NCBI RefSeq assembly: GCF_003664585.1
Contig: NZ_RCHI01000025.1
Location: forward strand, 1-36,603
Direction of reading: 5' to 3'
DNA length: 36,603 nucleotides
Source: Paenirhodobacter hankyongi
GTDB taxonomy: Bacteria; Pseudomonadota; Alphaproteobacteria; Rhodobacterales; Rhodobacteraceae
Both the position numbers and the translations under genes were made by a program. The notes under the pieces were generated by a model. That model saw only the letters and a program-made list of their open reading frames with translations. It did not search any database and was not told where the DNA came from. Positions within the stretch are counted from its first letter, which is position 1. Every line of letters starts with the position of its first letter. Shown one piece after another: positions 17,226 to 24,659 of this stretch.

Positions 17226-17915
17226 GTGTCCGTCGACCGAACCCTGTTGCGCGAACTGCCCCTGTTTTGCCGCCTCGACGAGGCAGAGCTTGCACAGGTG
17301 ATGCGGCATGCCCTGGCGACGGATGCGCCGCGCGGGACGCGCATTTTCGCCCAGGGCGACGTGGCGGACAGGTTCTACCTGCTGCTGCGCGGGTGGCTGA
17401 AGGTGTCGCAGGTTACGCCGGACGGGCAGCAGATTCTGGTGCGGATCGTGAATCCGGGGGATCTGTTCGGCTTTGCGCGCGCTCTGAACCGGCCCGACTA
17501 TCCCGGCACCGCCCGGGCCGTGGTCGACAGTCTGGTGATCGGCTGGCCAATGGCGGACTGGCCGCTTGTCGTCGAAGCGAGCCCGACCGTCGCGGCGAGC
17601 GCGATGCGCACCCTTGGCCAGCGGCTCGACGAGGCCCATACCCGGTTGCGCGAACTGTCGACCGAGGAGGTCGAACGGCGGATCGCGCACACCGTGTTAC
17701 GGCTTGCCGATCGCGCCGGACGGGCGGAGCAGGGCGGCATCCGGGTGGATTTTCCGATCAGCCGTCAGGACGTCGCGCAGCTTTCGGGCACGACGCTGCA
17801 CACCGCCTCGCGCGTGCTGTCGGGCTGGGAAAGCCGGGGGTGGGTGGCAAGCGGCCGCCAGCGCCTGACCGTCACCGACCGGCGCGCTCTCGCCCGGCTG
17901 GCCGACCCCGACTGA
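17226..17915 (+). CDS. nnrR: Crp/Fnr family regulator, NnrR type (copy 2)
   Basis: A 229-residue Crp/Fnr protein using a GTG start at 17226. It has the sensor domain ([20 protein letters not shown] near 40-60), a long dimer helix with [16 protein letters not shown] (about 135-150) and an HTH with recognition residues His192, Ser195 and Arg196 in LHTASR. It lacks an FNR Cys cluster. It resembles the regulator at 4053 over its full length, about half identical by eye, including the shared block [22 protein letters not shown], and both precede a pseudoazurin gene. It is divergent from nosR, so nos control is a likely job. NO sensing is known for NnrR relatives and not visible in the sequence. 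Confidence 0.85.
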   Translation: MSVDRTLLRELPLFCRLDEAELAQVMRHALATDAPRGTRIFAQGDVADRFYLLLRGWLKVSQVTPDGQQILVRIVNPGDLFGFARALNRPDYPGTARAVVDSLVIGWPMADWPLVVEASPTVAASAMRTLGQRLDEAHTRLRELSTEEVERRIAHTVLRLADRAGRAEQGGIRVDFPISRQDVAQLSGTTLHTASRVLSGWESRGWVASGRQRLTVTDRRALARLADPD

Positions 17916-17928
17916 AACCTTTCGTTGT

Positions 17929-17942
17929 TTGTCGCGGCGCAA
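17929..17942. promoter_or_regulatory. NnrR-type operator and class II promoter for pseudoazurin 2
   Basis: TTGTCGCGGCGCAA has a consensus CGCAA right half and a TTGTC left half. GCTAAC at 17963-17968 is centred 30 bp downstream and can serve as the -10, giving a start near 17976. AAAGGAG follows at about 17985-17991, before the ATG at 17999. Confidence 0.7.
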
Positions 17943-17998
17943 CGACACCGGGCGCGGCGCGCGCTAACCCCACCCGAAAGGTTCAAAGGAGACACGCG

Positions 17999-18433
17999 AT
18001 GAAACGGAAAATCTGTCTGGCCATGATGCTGGCGTTCGGGATGGCGGGCGCGGCTTTCGCAGCGGAGCATGAGGTGAAGATGCTCAACAAGGGCGCGGCG
18101 GGGGCGATGGTGTTCGAGCCTTCGTTCGTGCGGGCCGAACCGGGCGACGTGATCCACTTTCTGCCAACCGACAAGAGCCATGATGTGCAGTCGATCGACG
18201 CGATGCTGCCCGAGGGCGTGGCCCCGTTCAAGGGCGAGATCAACAAGCCCTATGACCTGGTGGTGACCGCGCCGGGGATCTATGGCATCAAGTGCTCGCC
18301 GCATTTCTCGATGGGAATGGTCGCGCTGATCCAGGTGGGCGATGCTCCGGCGAACCTCGAGGCGGCAAAGGTGGTGAAGCTGCCGAAGAAGGCGCAGCAG
18401 CGCATGAACGCCGATTTCGATCAGGTCAAGTGA
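17999..18433 (+). CDS. Pseudoazurin (copy 2)
   Basis: A 144-residue blue-copper electron carrier with a signal peptide of about 21 residues (ending AFAAE) and the mature start [10 protein letters not shown]. Copper ligands are the His in KSHDV and the Cys, His and Met of [10 protein letters not shown]. It has the same length as copy 1 at 4824 and differs mostly in surface charge around the copper end, for example PHFSMGM against PHLPMGM. The ATG at 17999 has GGAG about 7 bases before it. It is probably transcribed alone from the operator at 17929 and ends at a hairpin shared with the opposing ric gene. Confidence 0.92.
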   Translation: MKRKICLAMMLAFGMAGAAFAAEHEVKMLNKGAAGAMVFEPSFVRAEPGDVIHFLPTDKSHDVQSIDAMLPEGVAPFKGEINKPYDLVVTAPGIYGIKCSPHFSMGMVALIQVGDAPANLEAAKVVKLPKKAQQRMNADFDQVK

Positions 18434-18440
18434 CGGAGGT

Positions 18441-18466
18441 GTGCCCCGCCCAGGCGGGGCACGGTT
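18441..18466. terminator. Bidirectional hairpin between pseudoazurin 2 and ric
   Basis: GTGCCCCGC (18441-18449) pairs with GCGGGGCAC (18454-18462) around a 4-base loop. The 9-bp GC stem lies exactly between two convergent genes, pseudoazurin 2 and ric. It has only a short T run on the right (GGTTT), so it is a strong stem with a weak tail. Confidence 0.7.
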
Positions 18467-19114
18467 TCAGGCGGTGAACAGGCCGTCCTCGATCCGGCGG
18501 TGTTCGGCAAGGTCTTCGGTCAGCTTGCGCAACCCGCCATAGAGCGCTGTCCATGATCCGCAGGCCCCTACCGGAAGGGTGATGTCATGGGTGATCCCGC
18601 GCAACGCTTCGTCCAGTTCTATCACGCGGGCGCGGGCCGCAAACCAGTCTTCAAGTTCCAGGTCCACCGGGGAAAGGCCGCGCGACAGGGCGGGGAACAG
18701 GGTTTGTTCCTCCAGCCCCATTTGCGCATCGAGCAGCGCCGAAAGCGAAACCAGCACCTCGGTCAGGCCAAGCGGGGCTTCCTCGTGATCGCCGTGCACG
18801 GCCTCCACCTTCTGCGCCATCGGCAGCAGCCACGAAAGTTCCTCGCGATGGGCGGCGTGGTAACGGGTCTTGAGGTGGTTGATCAGCGCAGCGGGATCGG
18901 CGGGCGGGGTGCGGTCTGCCCGGGCGACCAAGGCGCGCAGATCGGCGCGAAGCCTGCCCAGATCGACGCCCGCCTTGTTTGCGGCCTCGCCGAGCGGGGT
19001 CTGACCGCCGCAGCAGAAGCTGATCCCCGCGCGGCGGAAGATTTCGGCCGCCCCGGGGATCTGGGCGGAAATTTCGGCCACCGGGGTTTCGGCGGCGAAC
19101 AGCGTTTCTGTCAT
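18467..19114 (-). CDS. ric: Ric/YtfE/ScdA-type iron-sulfur repair protein, variant di-iron site
   Basis: A 215-residue protein with an N-terminal ScdA domain (AGISFCCGG, about 25-33) and a hemerythrin-like four-helix domain. Family members repair NO-damaged Fe-S and Fe centres and are known as DnrN in denitrifiers. By eye alignment with E. coli YtfE, the first His cluster (NHLKTRYHAAHREEL), Glu133 (DAQMGLEEQ), a His equivalent to His204 and Glu208 (LAEHRRIED) remain. The His129 position is Gln and the region of His160 (ELEDWFAARARVIELDE) has no His. The C terminus is short. The ATG at 19114 has AAGGAG in good register, two bases after the ubiX stop. An open frame joins it to ubiX only because ubiX is frameshifted. 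Confidence 0.8.
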   Translation of the reverse strand: MTETLFAAETPVAEISAQIPGAAEIFRRAGISFCCGGQTPLGEAANKAGVDLGRLRADLRALVARADRTPPADPAALINHLKTRYHAAHREELSWLLPMAQKVEAVHGDHEEAPLGLTEVLVSLSALLDAQMGLEEQTLFPALSRGLSPVDLELEDWFAARARVIELDEALRGITHDITLPVGACGSWTALYGGLRKLTEDLAEHRRIEDGLFTA

Positions 19115-19115
19115 T

Positions 19116-19687
19116 TCAGTCTCCTTCGGGGGTGGGGGCCCATGCCTGCGCGCAGGGCGGGCCGAGCCGCAGCAGATCGACGGCCCGCGCCGCGATCTGG
19201 CGGGTGATCGCGGCCACCGAACACGGCCGCAGATAAAAGGCGGGGACGGGGGCAGGATGATCCCGCCCATTTCCGTCACCGCGAGCATGTTGCGCAGATG
19301 CGCCTGCGTCAGCGGCGCCTCCCGCGCCAGCAGCACGAGCGGGCGGCGTTCCTTGAGCTGCACCCCGGCGGCCCGGGTCAGAAGCCCGTCGTCGAGCCCG
19401 GTGGCGATGGCGGCGAGCGAACGCATCGAACAGGGTGCGACGATCATCCCCGCCACCGGACAGGAGCCCGAGGCGATCGCCGCCCCCGGATCGGCCTGCG
19501 CATGGACCCGCGCGGCAAGGCGGATCAACCGGTCTTGCGCCTCGGGGCCGACCTCCTCGCGTAGCGTGCGTGTGGCCATCGCCGAAACCACGAGGTCGAT
19601 CTCGGCCCCGGCCGCGCGCAGCAGTTCCGCACAGTCGAGCGCCAGCGCCGCCCCCGAGGCCCCCGAAACTCCCAGCACCACCCTCAT
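19116..19687 (-). pseudogene. ubiX: UbiX-like flavin prenyltransferase, frameshifted
   Basis: UbiX makes prenylated FMN, the cofactor of UbiD decarboxylases. The first 150 or so residues are intact: MRVVLGVSGASGA, the SGSCPVAGMIVAPCSMRSLA region and LTQAHLRNMLAVTEMGGIIL. The frame then leaves the family: after ILPP comes SPPFICGR instead of VPAFYLRP. The expected ending, PVPAFYLRPCSVAAITRQ through RAVDLL, is present in another frame and stops at 19116. One base missing within 19241-19252, a run of GGGGACGGGGG on the plus strand, explains this. It could be a sequencing error in a homopolymer or a real mutation. The start overlaps the ubiD stop as ATGA, and ric follows at once. Confidence 0.8.
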
Positions 19688-21135
19688 GCCAATATCCGGG
19701 CGAGGATCTCGTCGGCCCGGGCCTCATGCCCCGGATCGAGCCGCATCAGGCGGCCCCAGTCACGGGTGGTCTCGGTGCCGGTCTTGTTGGTGGCGTCGAT
19801 GCCGATCTTGCCCGCCAGCCCCGCGCGCGGCGCGGCGAAATCCAGATAGTCCATCGGCGTGCCGTCGATCAGCATCACGTCGCGGGCCGGGTCCATCCGG
19901 GTGGCGATCGCCCAGATGATGTCGGGCCAGTTGCGGATGTCGATGTCACCGTCCACCACGACGATCATCTTCGTATAGCTGAACTGGGGCAGCATTCCCC
20001 ACAGCGTCATCATCACCCGCCGGGCCTGCCCGGGATAGCGCTTGTCGATCCGGACCACCGCCATCCGGTAGGAACAGGCCTCGGGCGGCAGCCAGACATC
20101 GCAGATCTCGGGGATCTGGGCGCGGATCGTCGGCAGGGCGAGGGTGTTGAACACCGCGCCGATGACGGAGGGTTCGTCCGGCGGGCGACCGGTGACGGTG
20201 CTCAGATACAGCGGATCGCGCCGGCAGGTGATCGCCGTGACCTGCATCACGGGGAAGGGCTCGGCGGCGTTGTAATAGCCGGTATGGTCGCCGAACGGGC
20301 CTTCGGGCGCGGTTTCGGCCCCGATCCAGCCTTCGAGGATGATCTCTGCCCGCGCGGGCACCATCAGCGGCACGGTCGTCGCGGGGGCCAGTTCCGTCCG
20401 CGCCCCGCGCAACACGCCGGAAAAGCCCACCTCGGACACCGTTTCCGGCAAAGGCAGCGCGGCCGAAAGCAGCAACGCCGGGTCTGCCCCGAGCGCCACC
20501 GCGATGGGCATCGGTTCCGCCCCCCATGTGCGGTGATGGGCCGCCCCGCCGCGATGCGCAAGCCAGCGCATGATCGCGCGGTCCGGCCCGATTACCTGCA
20601 TCCGATAGACCCCAAGGTTATAGCGCGCCAGATCCTGCGGTCCGCTGTCACGCGGGCGGGTGATCACCACGGGCCATGTGATCAGCGGCCCGGCATCCTC
20701 GGGCCAGGGCGTCTGCACCGGCAGCGCCGTCAGATCCGGCAGCCGCTCCTGTTGCGCGGGCGGATGGGCCACGATGCGCGGCCGCGTCGCAAGGGCCGCG
20801 CGCAGCATCGGCCAGCGCGACAGCGCATCGCGCATGCCCTCGACCGGCGCGGGCGCCCGCAGCGCCGCAAGAAAGGCGCCGAAATCCGCCACCTGATCGG
20901 GGGCAAGGCCCATTCCCGCGGCGACGCGGGCCGGCGTGCCGAACAGGTTCGCGACAACGGGAATGCCCGGGCGTTCGAACCGCAGCGCCGGACCTCCGCG
21001 CCGCAGGCAGGCCAGCTGGACCGCCGTCATCTCATGGCGCAGGGCCACCGGGTCACGGATGGGCACCAGCTCGCCCCGGCCCTCAAGCCAGTCGAGAAAG
21101 GTGCGAAGGTCGGGAAAGGCGGGCAGGCTGCGCAT
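19684..21135 (-). CDS. ubiD: UbiD family decarboxylase
   Basis: A 483-residue prenyl-FMN-dependent decarboxylase, matching the length of UbiD, which removes the carboxyl group of the polyprenyl-hydroxybenzoate intermediate in ubiquinone synthesis. Family features are LITWPVVITRPRD near 150, RYNLGVYRMQVIG near 168, the catalytic region EGPFGDHTGYYN near 277 and VVVDGDIDIRNWPDIIWAIA near 388-407. UbiX, which makes its cofactor, is encoded immediately downstream with an ATGA overlap. The start at 21135 has GGAG about 8 bases before it and lies about 15 bases from the predicted transcription start of an FNR-type promoter. A different aromatic substrate cannot be excluded, but the ubiTUV neighbour supports ubiquinone. 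Confidence 0.88.
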   Translation of the reverse strand: MRSLPAFPDLRTFLDWLEGRGELVPIRDPVALRHEMTAVQLACLRRGGPALRFERPGIPVVANLFGTPARVAAGMGLAPDQVADFGAFLAALRAPAPVEGMRDALSRWPMLRAALATRPRIVAHPPAQQERLPDLTALPVQTPWPEDAGPLITWPVVITRPRDSGPQDLARYNLGVYRMQVIGPDRAIMRWLAHRGGAAHHRTWGAEPMPIAVALGADPALLLSAALPLPETVSEVGFSGVLRGARTELAPATTVPLMVPARAEIILEGWIGAETAPEGPFGDHTGYYNAAEPFPVMQVTAITCRRDPLYLSTVTGRPPDEPSVIGAVFNTLALPTIRAQIPEICDVWLPPEACSYRMAVVRIDKRYPGQARRVMMTLWGMLPQFSYTKMIVVVDGDIDIRNWPDIIWAIATRMDPARDVMLIDGTPMDYLDFAAPRAGLAGKIGIDATNKTGTETTRDWGRLMRLDPGHEARADEILARILA

Positions 21136-21184
21136 CGGGGGCTCCGGGTTCGGGCCGGGCTAGCACGGGCGAAATGCGCGCCGC

Positions 21185-21198
21185 TTGATATCGGTCAA
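21185..21198. promoter_or_regulatory. FNR-type operator driving ubiD (left) and ubiT (right)
   Basis: TTGATATCGGTCAA matches the FNR/FnrL consensus TTGAT-N4-ATCAA with one change. On the right, GCTAGA at 21219-21224 is centred exactly 30 bp away; on the left strand, GCTAGC at 21164-21159 is also exactly 30 bp away. Two face-to-face class II promoters are therefore predicted, with starts near 21233 and 21150. Oxygen limitation would switch both ubiquinone units on together. Confidence 0.8.
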
Positions 21199-21232
21199 CC
21201 GAAGCCGCGCAACCCGGGGCTAGAGCGGCGGC

Positions 21233-21730
21233 ATGACCCGCGCATTCCTGCTCCACCTGCCCCCGCCACCTTTCGCTCCGGCCTTGCTCGGAAAGGGGTT
21301 GAGCGCGCTGCTGCAAGGGATCGCCCGGCGCCATCCATCGATCCTCGTGCGGCTTGGCGCCTATGGCGGGGCGGATTTCCTGCTTGATGTGACCGATGTG
21401 CCGGTGCTTTTGCTGATGTCGCCCGCCGCCGGGCGGATGCGGGTGTTCCGGCGGAGCGCCGTGCCCGCGCATGGGGCGGGCATCCGCGGCAGCCTTGCGG
21501 CGTTCCTGTCCATGCTGCACGGGGTCGAGGATGGCGATGCGCTGTTCTTTTCCGGCGCGCTGACGATCTCGGGCGATACCGCGGCGGTGCTGGCGCTGCG
21601 CAATGCGCTCGACGATGCCGAGATCGACCTGACCGAGGAACTTGCCGCGCATGGCGGGGCGTGGGTGCACGGCCTGTCGGACTGGCTTGCGCGGCAAAGC
21701 GGGCTCGTGCTGTCGAGGAGAGGGACATGA
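21233..21730 (+). CDS. ubiT: UbiT, SCP2-domain accessory factor for O2-independent ubiquinone synthesis
   Basis: A 165-residue protein with an SCP2-like lipid-binding domain (about 40-130, with FLLDVTDVPVLLLMSPAAG and DALFFSGALTISGDTAAVL). In the anaerobic pathway UbiT binds polyprenyl intermediates and is needed together with UbiU and UbiV. No Shine-Dalgarno is visible before the ATG (sequence AGAGCGGCGGC), and the predicted transcription start falls on or within two bases of the ATG, so the message may be leaderless. Its stop overlaps the ubiU start. The UbiTUV order is the standard one in denitrifying Rhodobacterales and Pseudomonas. Confidence 0.92.
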   Translation: MTRAFLLHLPPPPFAPALLGKGLSALLQGIARRHPSILVRLGAYGGADFLLDVTDVPVLLLMSPAAGRMRVFRRSAVPAHGAGIRGSLAAFLSMLHGVEDGDALFFSGALTISGDTAAVLALRNALDDAEIDLTEELAAHGGAWVHGLSDWLARQSGLVLSRRGT

Positions 21731-22722
21731 TGGAACTGGTTTGTCCGGCGGGCACGCCGGCGGCGCTGCGCGCAGCGGTGGAGGCCGGCGCGCATGCGGT
21801 CTACTGCGGCTTCGCCGATGAAACCAACGCGCGCAATTTCCCCGGCCTGAATTTCAGCCGCGACGAGATGGCCGCCGGCATCGCCCATGCCCATGCGCGC
21901 GGCGCCAAGGTGCTGGTGGCGATCAACACCTTCCCGCGTGCGGGCGAGGCGGGGCTGTGGCACCGGGCGGTGGCCGATGCGGCGGCGGCGGGAGCCGACG
22001 CGGTGATCCTTGCCGATGTGGGGTTGCTTGCCCATGCGGCCGGGGCGCATCCCGGCCTGCGGCTGCATCTGTCGGTGCAGGCCGCGGCGGCCAATGCGGA
22101 TGCGATCAATTTCTACGCCGAAACCTTCGGCGTGCGGCGGGTGGTGCTGCCGCGTGTGCTGACCGTTGCGGAGATCGCCGCGATCAACCGCGAAACCGAT
22201 TGCGAGACCGAAGTGTTCGTTTTCGGCGGCCTGTGCGTGATGGCGGAGGGGCGGTGTTCGCTGTCTTCCTATGCCACGGGGCTGTCGCCGAACATGAACG
22301 GGGTCTGCTCGCCCGCCAGTCATGTCGATTACGCCGAACGGGATGGCGCGCAGGAGGCGCGTCTGGGCGGGTTTCTGATCCACCGCACGCCACGGGGGAT
22401 GTCCGTGCCCTATCCGACCCTGTGCAAGGGCTGCTTCACCGCGCCGGGCGGGGCGCAGAAGGCGCAGACCGGGCATATCTTCGAAGATCCCGTCAGCCTT
22501 GATGCGACGGACCTTATCCCGGCGCTGGAAAAGGCCGGGGTGCGGGCGTTGAAGATCGAGGGGCGGCAACGGTCCCGCGCCTATGTGGCCCAGGTGGTTC
22601 AGGCGTTCCGCGCCGCGGTCGAGGCGGCCGGGTCGGGGGCACCGATGCCGCATGGGATCCTGGCCCGGCTGACCGAAGGGCAGGCGGCGACCACCGGCGC
22701 CTATGCAAAGACATGGAGATGA
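21727..22722 (+). CDS. ubiU: UbiU, U32-family [4Fe-4S] protein for O2-independent ubiquinone hydroxylation
   Basis: A protein of about 331 residues of the peptidase U32 family. UbiU and UbiV form a complex that hydroxylates the quinone ring without O2. The N terminus MMELVCPAGTPAALRAAVEA and the VYCGF block are typical. The cluster Cys residues are in GGLCVMAEGRCSLSSY, NMNGVCSP and LCKGCF, between about 170 and 240. ATG at 21727 or 21730 can start; GAGGAG is about 6 bases before the first and both overlap the ubiT stop. A longer frame from 21661 lies within ubiT and is not used. The stop is one base before the ubiV start. Confidence 0.93.
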   Translation: MMELVCPAGTPAALRAAVEAGAHAVYCGFADETNARNFPGLNFSRDEMAAGIAHAHARGAKVLVAINTFPRAGEAGLWHRAVADAAAAGADAVILADVGLLAHAAGAHPGLRLHLSVQAAAANADAINFYAETFGVRRVVLPRVLTVAEIAAINRETDCETEVFVFGGLCVMAEGRCSLSSYATGLSPNMNGVCSPASHVDYAERDGAQEARLGGFLIHRTPRGMSVPYPTLCKGCFTAPGGAQKAQTGHIFEDPVSLDATDLIPALEKAGVRALKIEGRQRSRAYVAQVVQAFRAAVEAAGSGAPMPHGILARLTEGQAATTGAYAKTWR

Positions 22723-22723
22723 C

Positions 22724-23617
22724 ATGGATCTGACCGTCGGGCCGATCGCCTTTTTCTGGGATGCCGCGCGGGTGCGGGCGTTCTATGCCGGTCTGGCCCG
22801 TGCGCCGGTTGCGCGGGGCGTGATCGGCGAATGGGTCTGTTCGAAGCGTCTGCCGTTCTGGCAAGGCGAAATTCCGGGCGCGGTGGAGGCCCTTGCGCAG
22901 GCGGGCAAGGAGGTCGCACTGTCGACGCTGACGCTGATCACGCTCCGGCGCGAGCGGCGGCAGACGGAGGATCTGTTCGGGACCGGACTGCCGGTGGAGA
23001 TCGCGGATATGGGGGCGCTGAAATACCTGCCCGAGGGGGCGCCGTTCTGGGTCGGTCCGACCGTCAACGTCTATAACGAGGGCACGCTCGAATGGCTCGC
23101 GCGGCGTGGGGCGCGCCGGGTGTGCCTTCCGCCGGAACTGCCGATGGCCTCGGTTGCGCGGTTGGCACGGGCGGGGCAGGACGCGGGCGTGGCGGTCGAG
23201 GTCTGGGGCCATGGCCGCGCGCCGCTGGCGATTTCCGGGCGGTGCTATCACGCGCGCCTGCATGATCGCGCAAAGGACAGCTGTCAGTTCGTCTGTGGCG
23301 ACGACCCGGACGGGCGAAACGTGGATACGCTTGACGGTCAGCCCTTTCTGACGGTGAACGGGGTCCAGACGCTGGGTCGCGCGGTAACGACGGCGCTGCC
23401 CCATGTTGCGGCACTGCGCGATGCCGGGGTGTCGGCGCTGCGGCTGTCGCCGCAGGTGGGGGATTTCGGTGCGCTTGCGGCGGTCTATGCCCGGGCGCTG
23501 GCCGGTGCGGAACCCGCGCCGATGGACGTGCTGCGCGGCCTGATGCCGGAGGCGTCCTTCGCGGACGGGTTCCTTGCCGGGATGGCGGGGGCCCAGCTCA
23601 GTCCAGAAGCCGGATGA
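22724..23617 (+). CDS. ubiV: UbiV, U32-family [4Fe-4S] partner of UbiU
   Basis: A 297-residue U32-family protein, shorter than UbiU as usual. The first cluster Cys is in GEWVCSKRLPFW (about residue 39), and the remaining ones in SGRCYHARLHDRAKDSCQFVC (about 180-200); I quote this in pieces: GRCYHARLH, then DSCQFVC. The ATG at 22724 follows GGAG at about 6 bases, within the ubiU stop region, so the pair is co-translated. The gene ends 20 bases inside the oppositely oriented SCO gene, giving convergent overlap without a terminator. Confidence 0.93.
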   Translation: MDLTVGPIAFFWDAARVRAFYAGLARAPVARGVIGEWVCSKRLPFWQGEIPGAVEALAQAGKEVALSTLTLITLRRERRQTEDLFGTGLPVEIADMGALKYLPEGAPFWVGPTVNVYNEGTLEWLARRGARRVCLPPELPMASVARLARAGQDAGVAVEVWGHGRAPLAISGRCYHARLHDRAKDSCQFVCGDDPDGRNVDTLDGQPFLTVNGVQTLGRAVTTALPHVAALRDAGVSALRLSPQVGDFGALAAVYARALAGAEPAPMDVLRGLMPEASFADGFLAGMAGAQLSPEAG

Positions 23618-24188
23618 GCTTTGGCAGGGCCTGTTCGATCGGCTCCTGATAGCCGATCGTCTCGACGAAATCGCCTGTGCGGTCGAACAGCATCACATAG
23701 GCGGTATGGTCCATGGTGTAATCCGCGTCATCCCCCACCCTGCGGGCGTAGATTGCGAAAGATGTCAGGGCCTTGTCCGTTTCGGCGCGGGTTCCCGAAA
23801 CGCCGGTGATCCCCTCGGACCAGGACAGGTAGTCGGCAAGTGTCGCGGGCGTGTCCCGTTCCGGATCGACGCTCACGAACCAGATCCGCAGCGCGCCCTG
23901 CCGCGGGCCGAGCGCCTCCTGCCACTGGGTGATGTCGCCCAGTGTCGTCGGGCAGACATCGGGGCAATGGGTGTATCCGAAGAAGACCGCCGAAGGATGG
24001 CCCGTCAGGCTGGCGGCGGTGAAGGGCGTCCCTGCGGTCGTCGTCAGGACATAGTCACCCTTGCCGATTGCGGCGCGGGCGTCCGGTCCCGTGGCGTCGG
24101 GCCGCGGGGCGGGAAGCAGGAACCAGCCGGCCGCCGCCGCGAGGAGCGCGGCGGCGGCAAGGCCGATCCATTCGGTTCGGATCTGCAT
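23598..24188 (-). CDS. SCO1/SenC family copper chaperone
   Basis: A 196-residue membrane-anchored periplasmic thioredoxin-fold protein. It has one N-terminal membrane segment (about 8-26), the copper motif FFGYTHCPDVCP (about 69-80) and the distal copper His in YTMDHTAYV (about 158-166). SCO proteins insert Cu into CuA sites of oxidases; near nos and nir genes a role in CuA of NosZ or in NirK loading is plausible. It follows the PCuAC gene by 9 bases; PCuAC and SCO act together in CuA assembly in other bacteria. The C terminus overlaps the end of ubiV on the other strand. Confidence 0.92.
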   Translation of the reverse strand: MQIRTEWIGLAAAALLAAAAGWFLLPAPRPDATGPDARAAIGKGDYVLTTTAGTPFTAASLTGHPSAVFFGYTHCPDVCPTTLGDITQWQEALGPRQGALRIWFVSVDPERDTPATLADYLSWSEGITGVSGTRAETDKALTSFAIYARRVGDDADYTMDHTAYVMLFDRTGDFVETIGYQEPIEQALPKLIRLLD

Positions 24189-24197
24189 GGGCAGGCC

Positions 24198-24659
24198 TCA
24201 ATGCTTGCCGGTTTTCGCGCCGGGTTCCAGCACATGCAGCGGCACGACGACCGGGCCAGCATGTTCGAAGGTCAGCGTGACATCGACCACCTTGCCTTCC
24301 TCGAGCGGCTGGGTCAGGCCCATGAACATGATATGTTCCGCGCCGGGTTTCAGCTCGAGCACCGTTCCCGGCGCGATTTCCAGCCCGCCCTCGATCCTGC
24401 GCATCTTCATCACGTCACCCTGCATCGACATCTCGTGCAGTTCGACCGCGCGGGCAAAGGGAGCCGTGCCGCCCGTCAGCCGGTCGGCGGTGGCGCCGGT
24501 GTTGCGGATGGTGACGAACCCGCCCGCAACCTCGGCGCCGGGCAGCGTGGCGCGGGTGAAGCCATGGGTCAGTTCGAGCCCGCCGGCCGTAACCGGCTGA
24601 TGCGCGAAAGCGGGGGGTGCCAGCGCCACCAGGGCGCACAGGGTCAGGGTCTTGAGCAT
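24198..24659 (-). CDS. PCuAC family periplasmic copper chaperone
   Basis: A 153-residue secreted protein with a 19-residue signal (ending PAFAHQ). The Cu(I) site of the PCuAC family (H-x-M ... M ... H-x-M) is seen as HEMSMQGDVMKMR (about 75-87) and HIMFMGL (about 108-114). These proteins carry Cu(I) to SCO proteins and to CuA centres. An AGGAG ribosome site is 8 bases before the ATG at 24659, which lies 16 bases inside the end of nrdG, so the gene is part of the nrdD-nrdG transcript. The C-terminal tail (PGAKTGKH) ends with a His that may also bind metal. Confidence 0.93.
   Translation of the reverse strand: MLKTLTLCALVALAPPAFAHQPVTAGGLELTHGFTRATLPGAEVAGGFVTIRNTGATADRLTGGTAPFARAVELHEMSMQGDVMKMRRIEGGLEIAPGTVLELKPGAEHIMFMGLTQPLEEGKVVDVTLTFEHAGPVVVPLHVLEPGAKTGKH

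Noticed and set aside
18467-19687. A 406-residue frame reading as a UbiX-Ric fusion protein
   Set aside because: The join region (GRVRWPRSPARSRRG and following) resembles neither family. The true UbiX C terminus is in another frame and Ric has its own ATG with AAGGAG, so the fusion comes from the frameshift.
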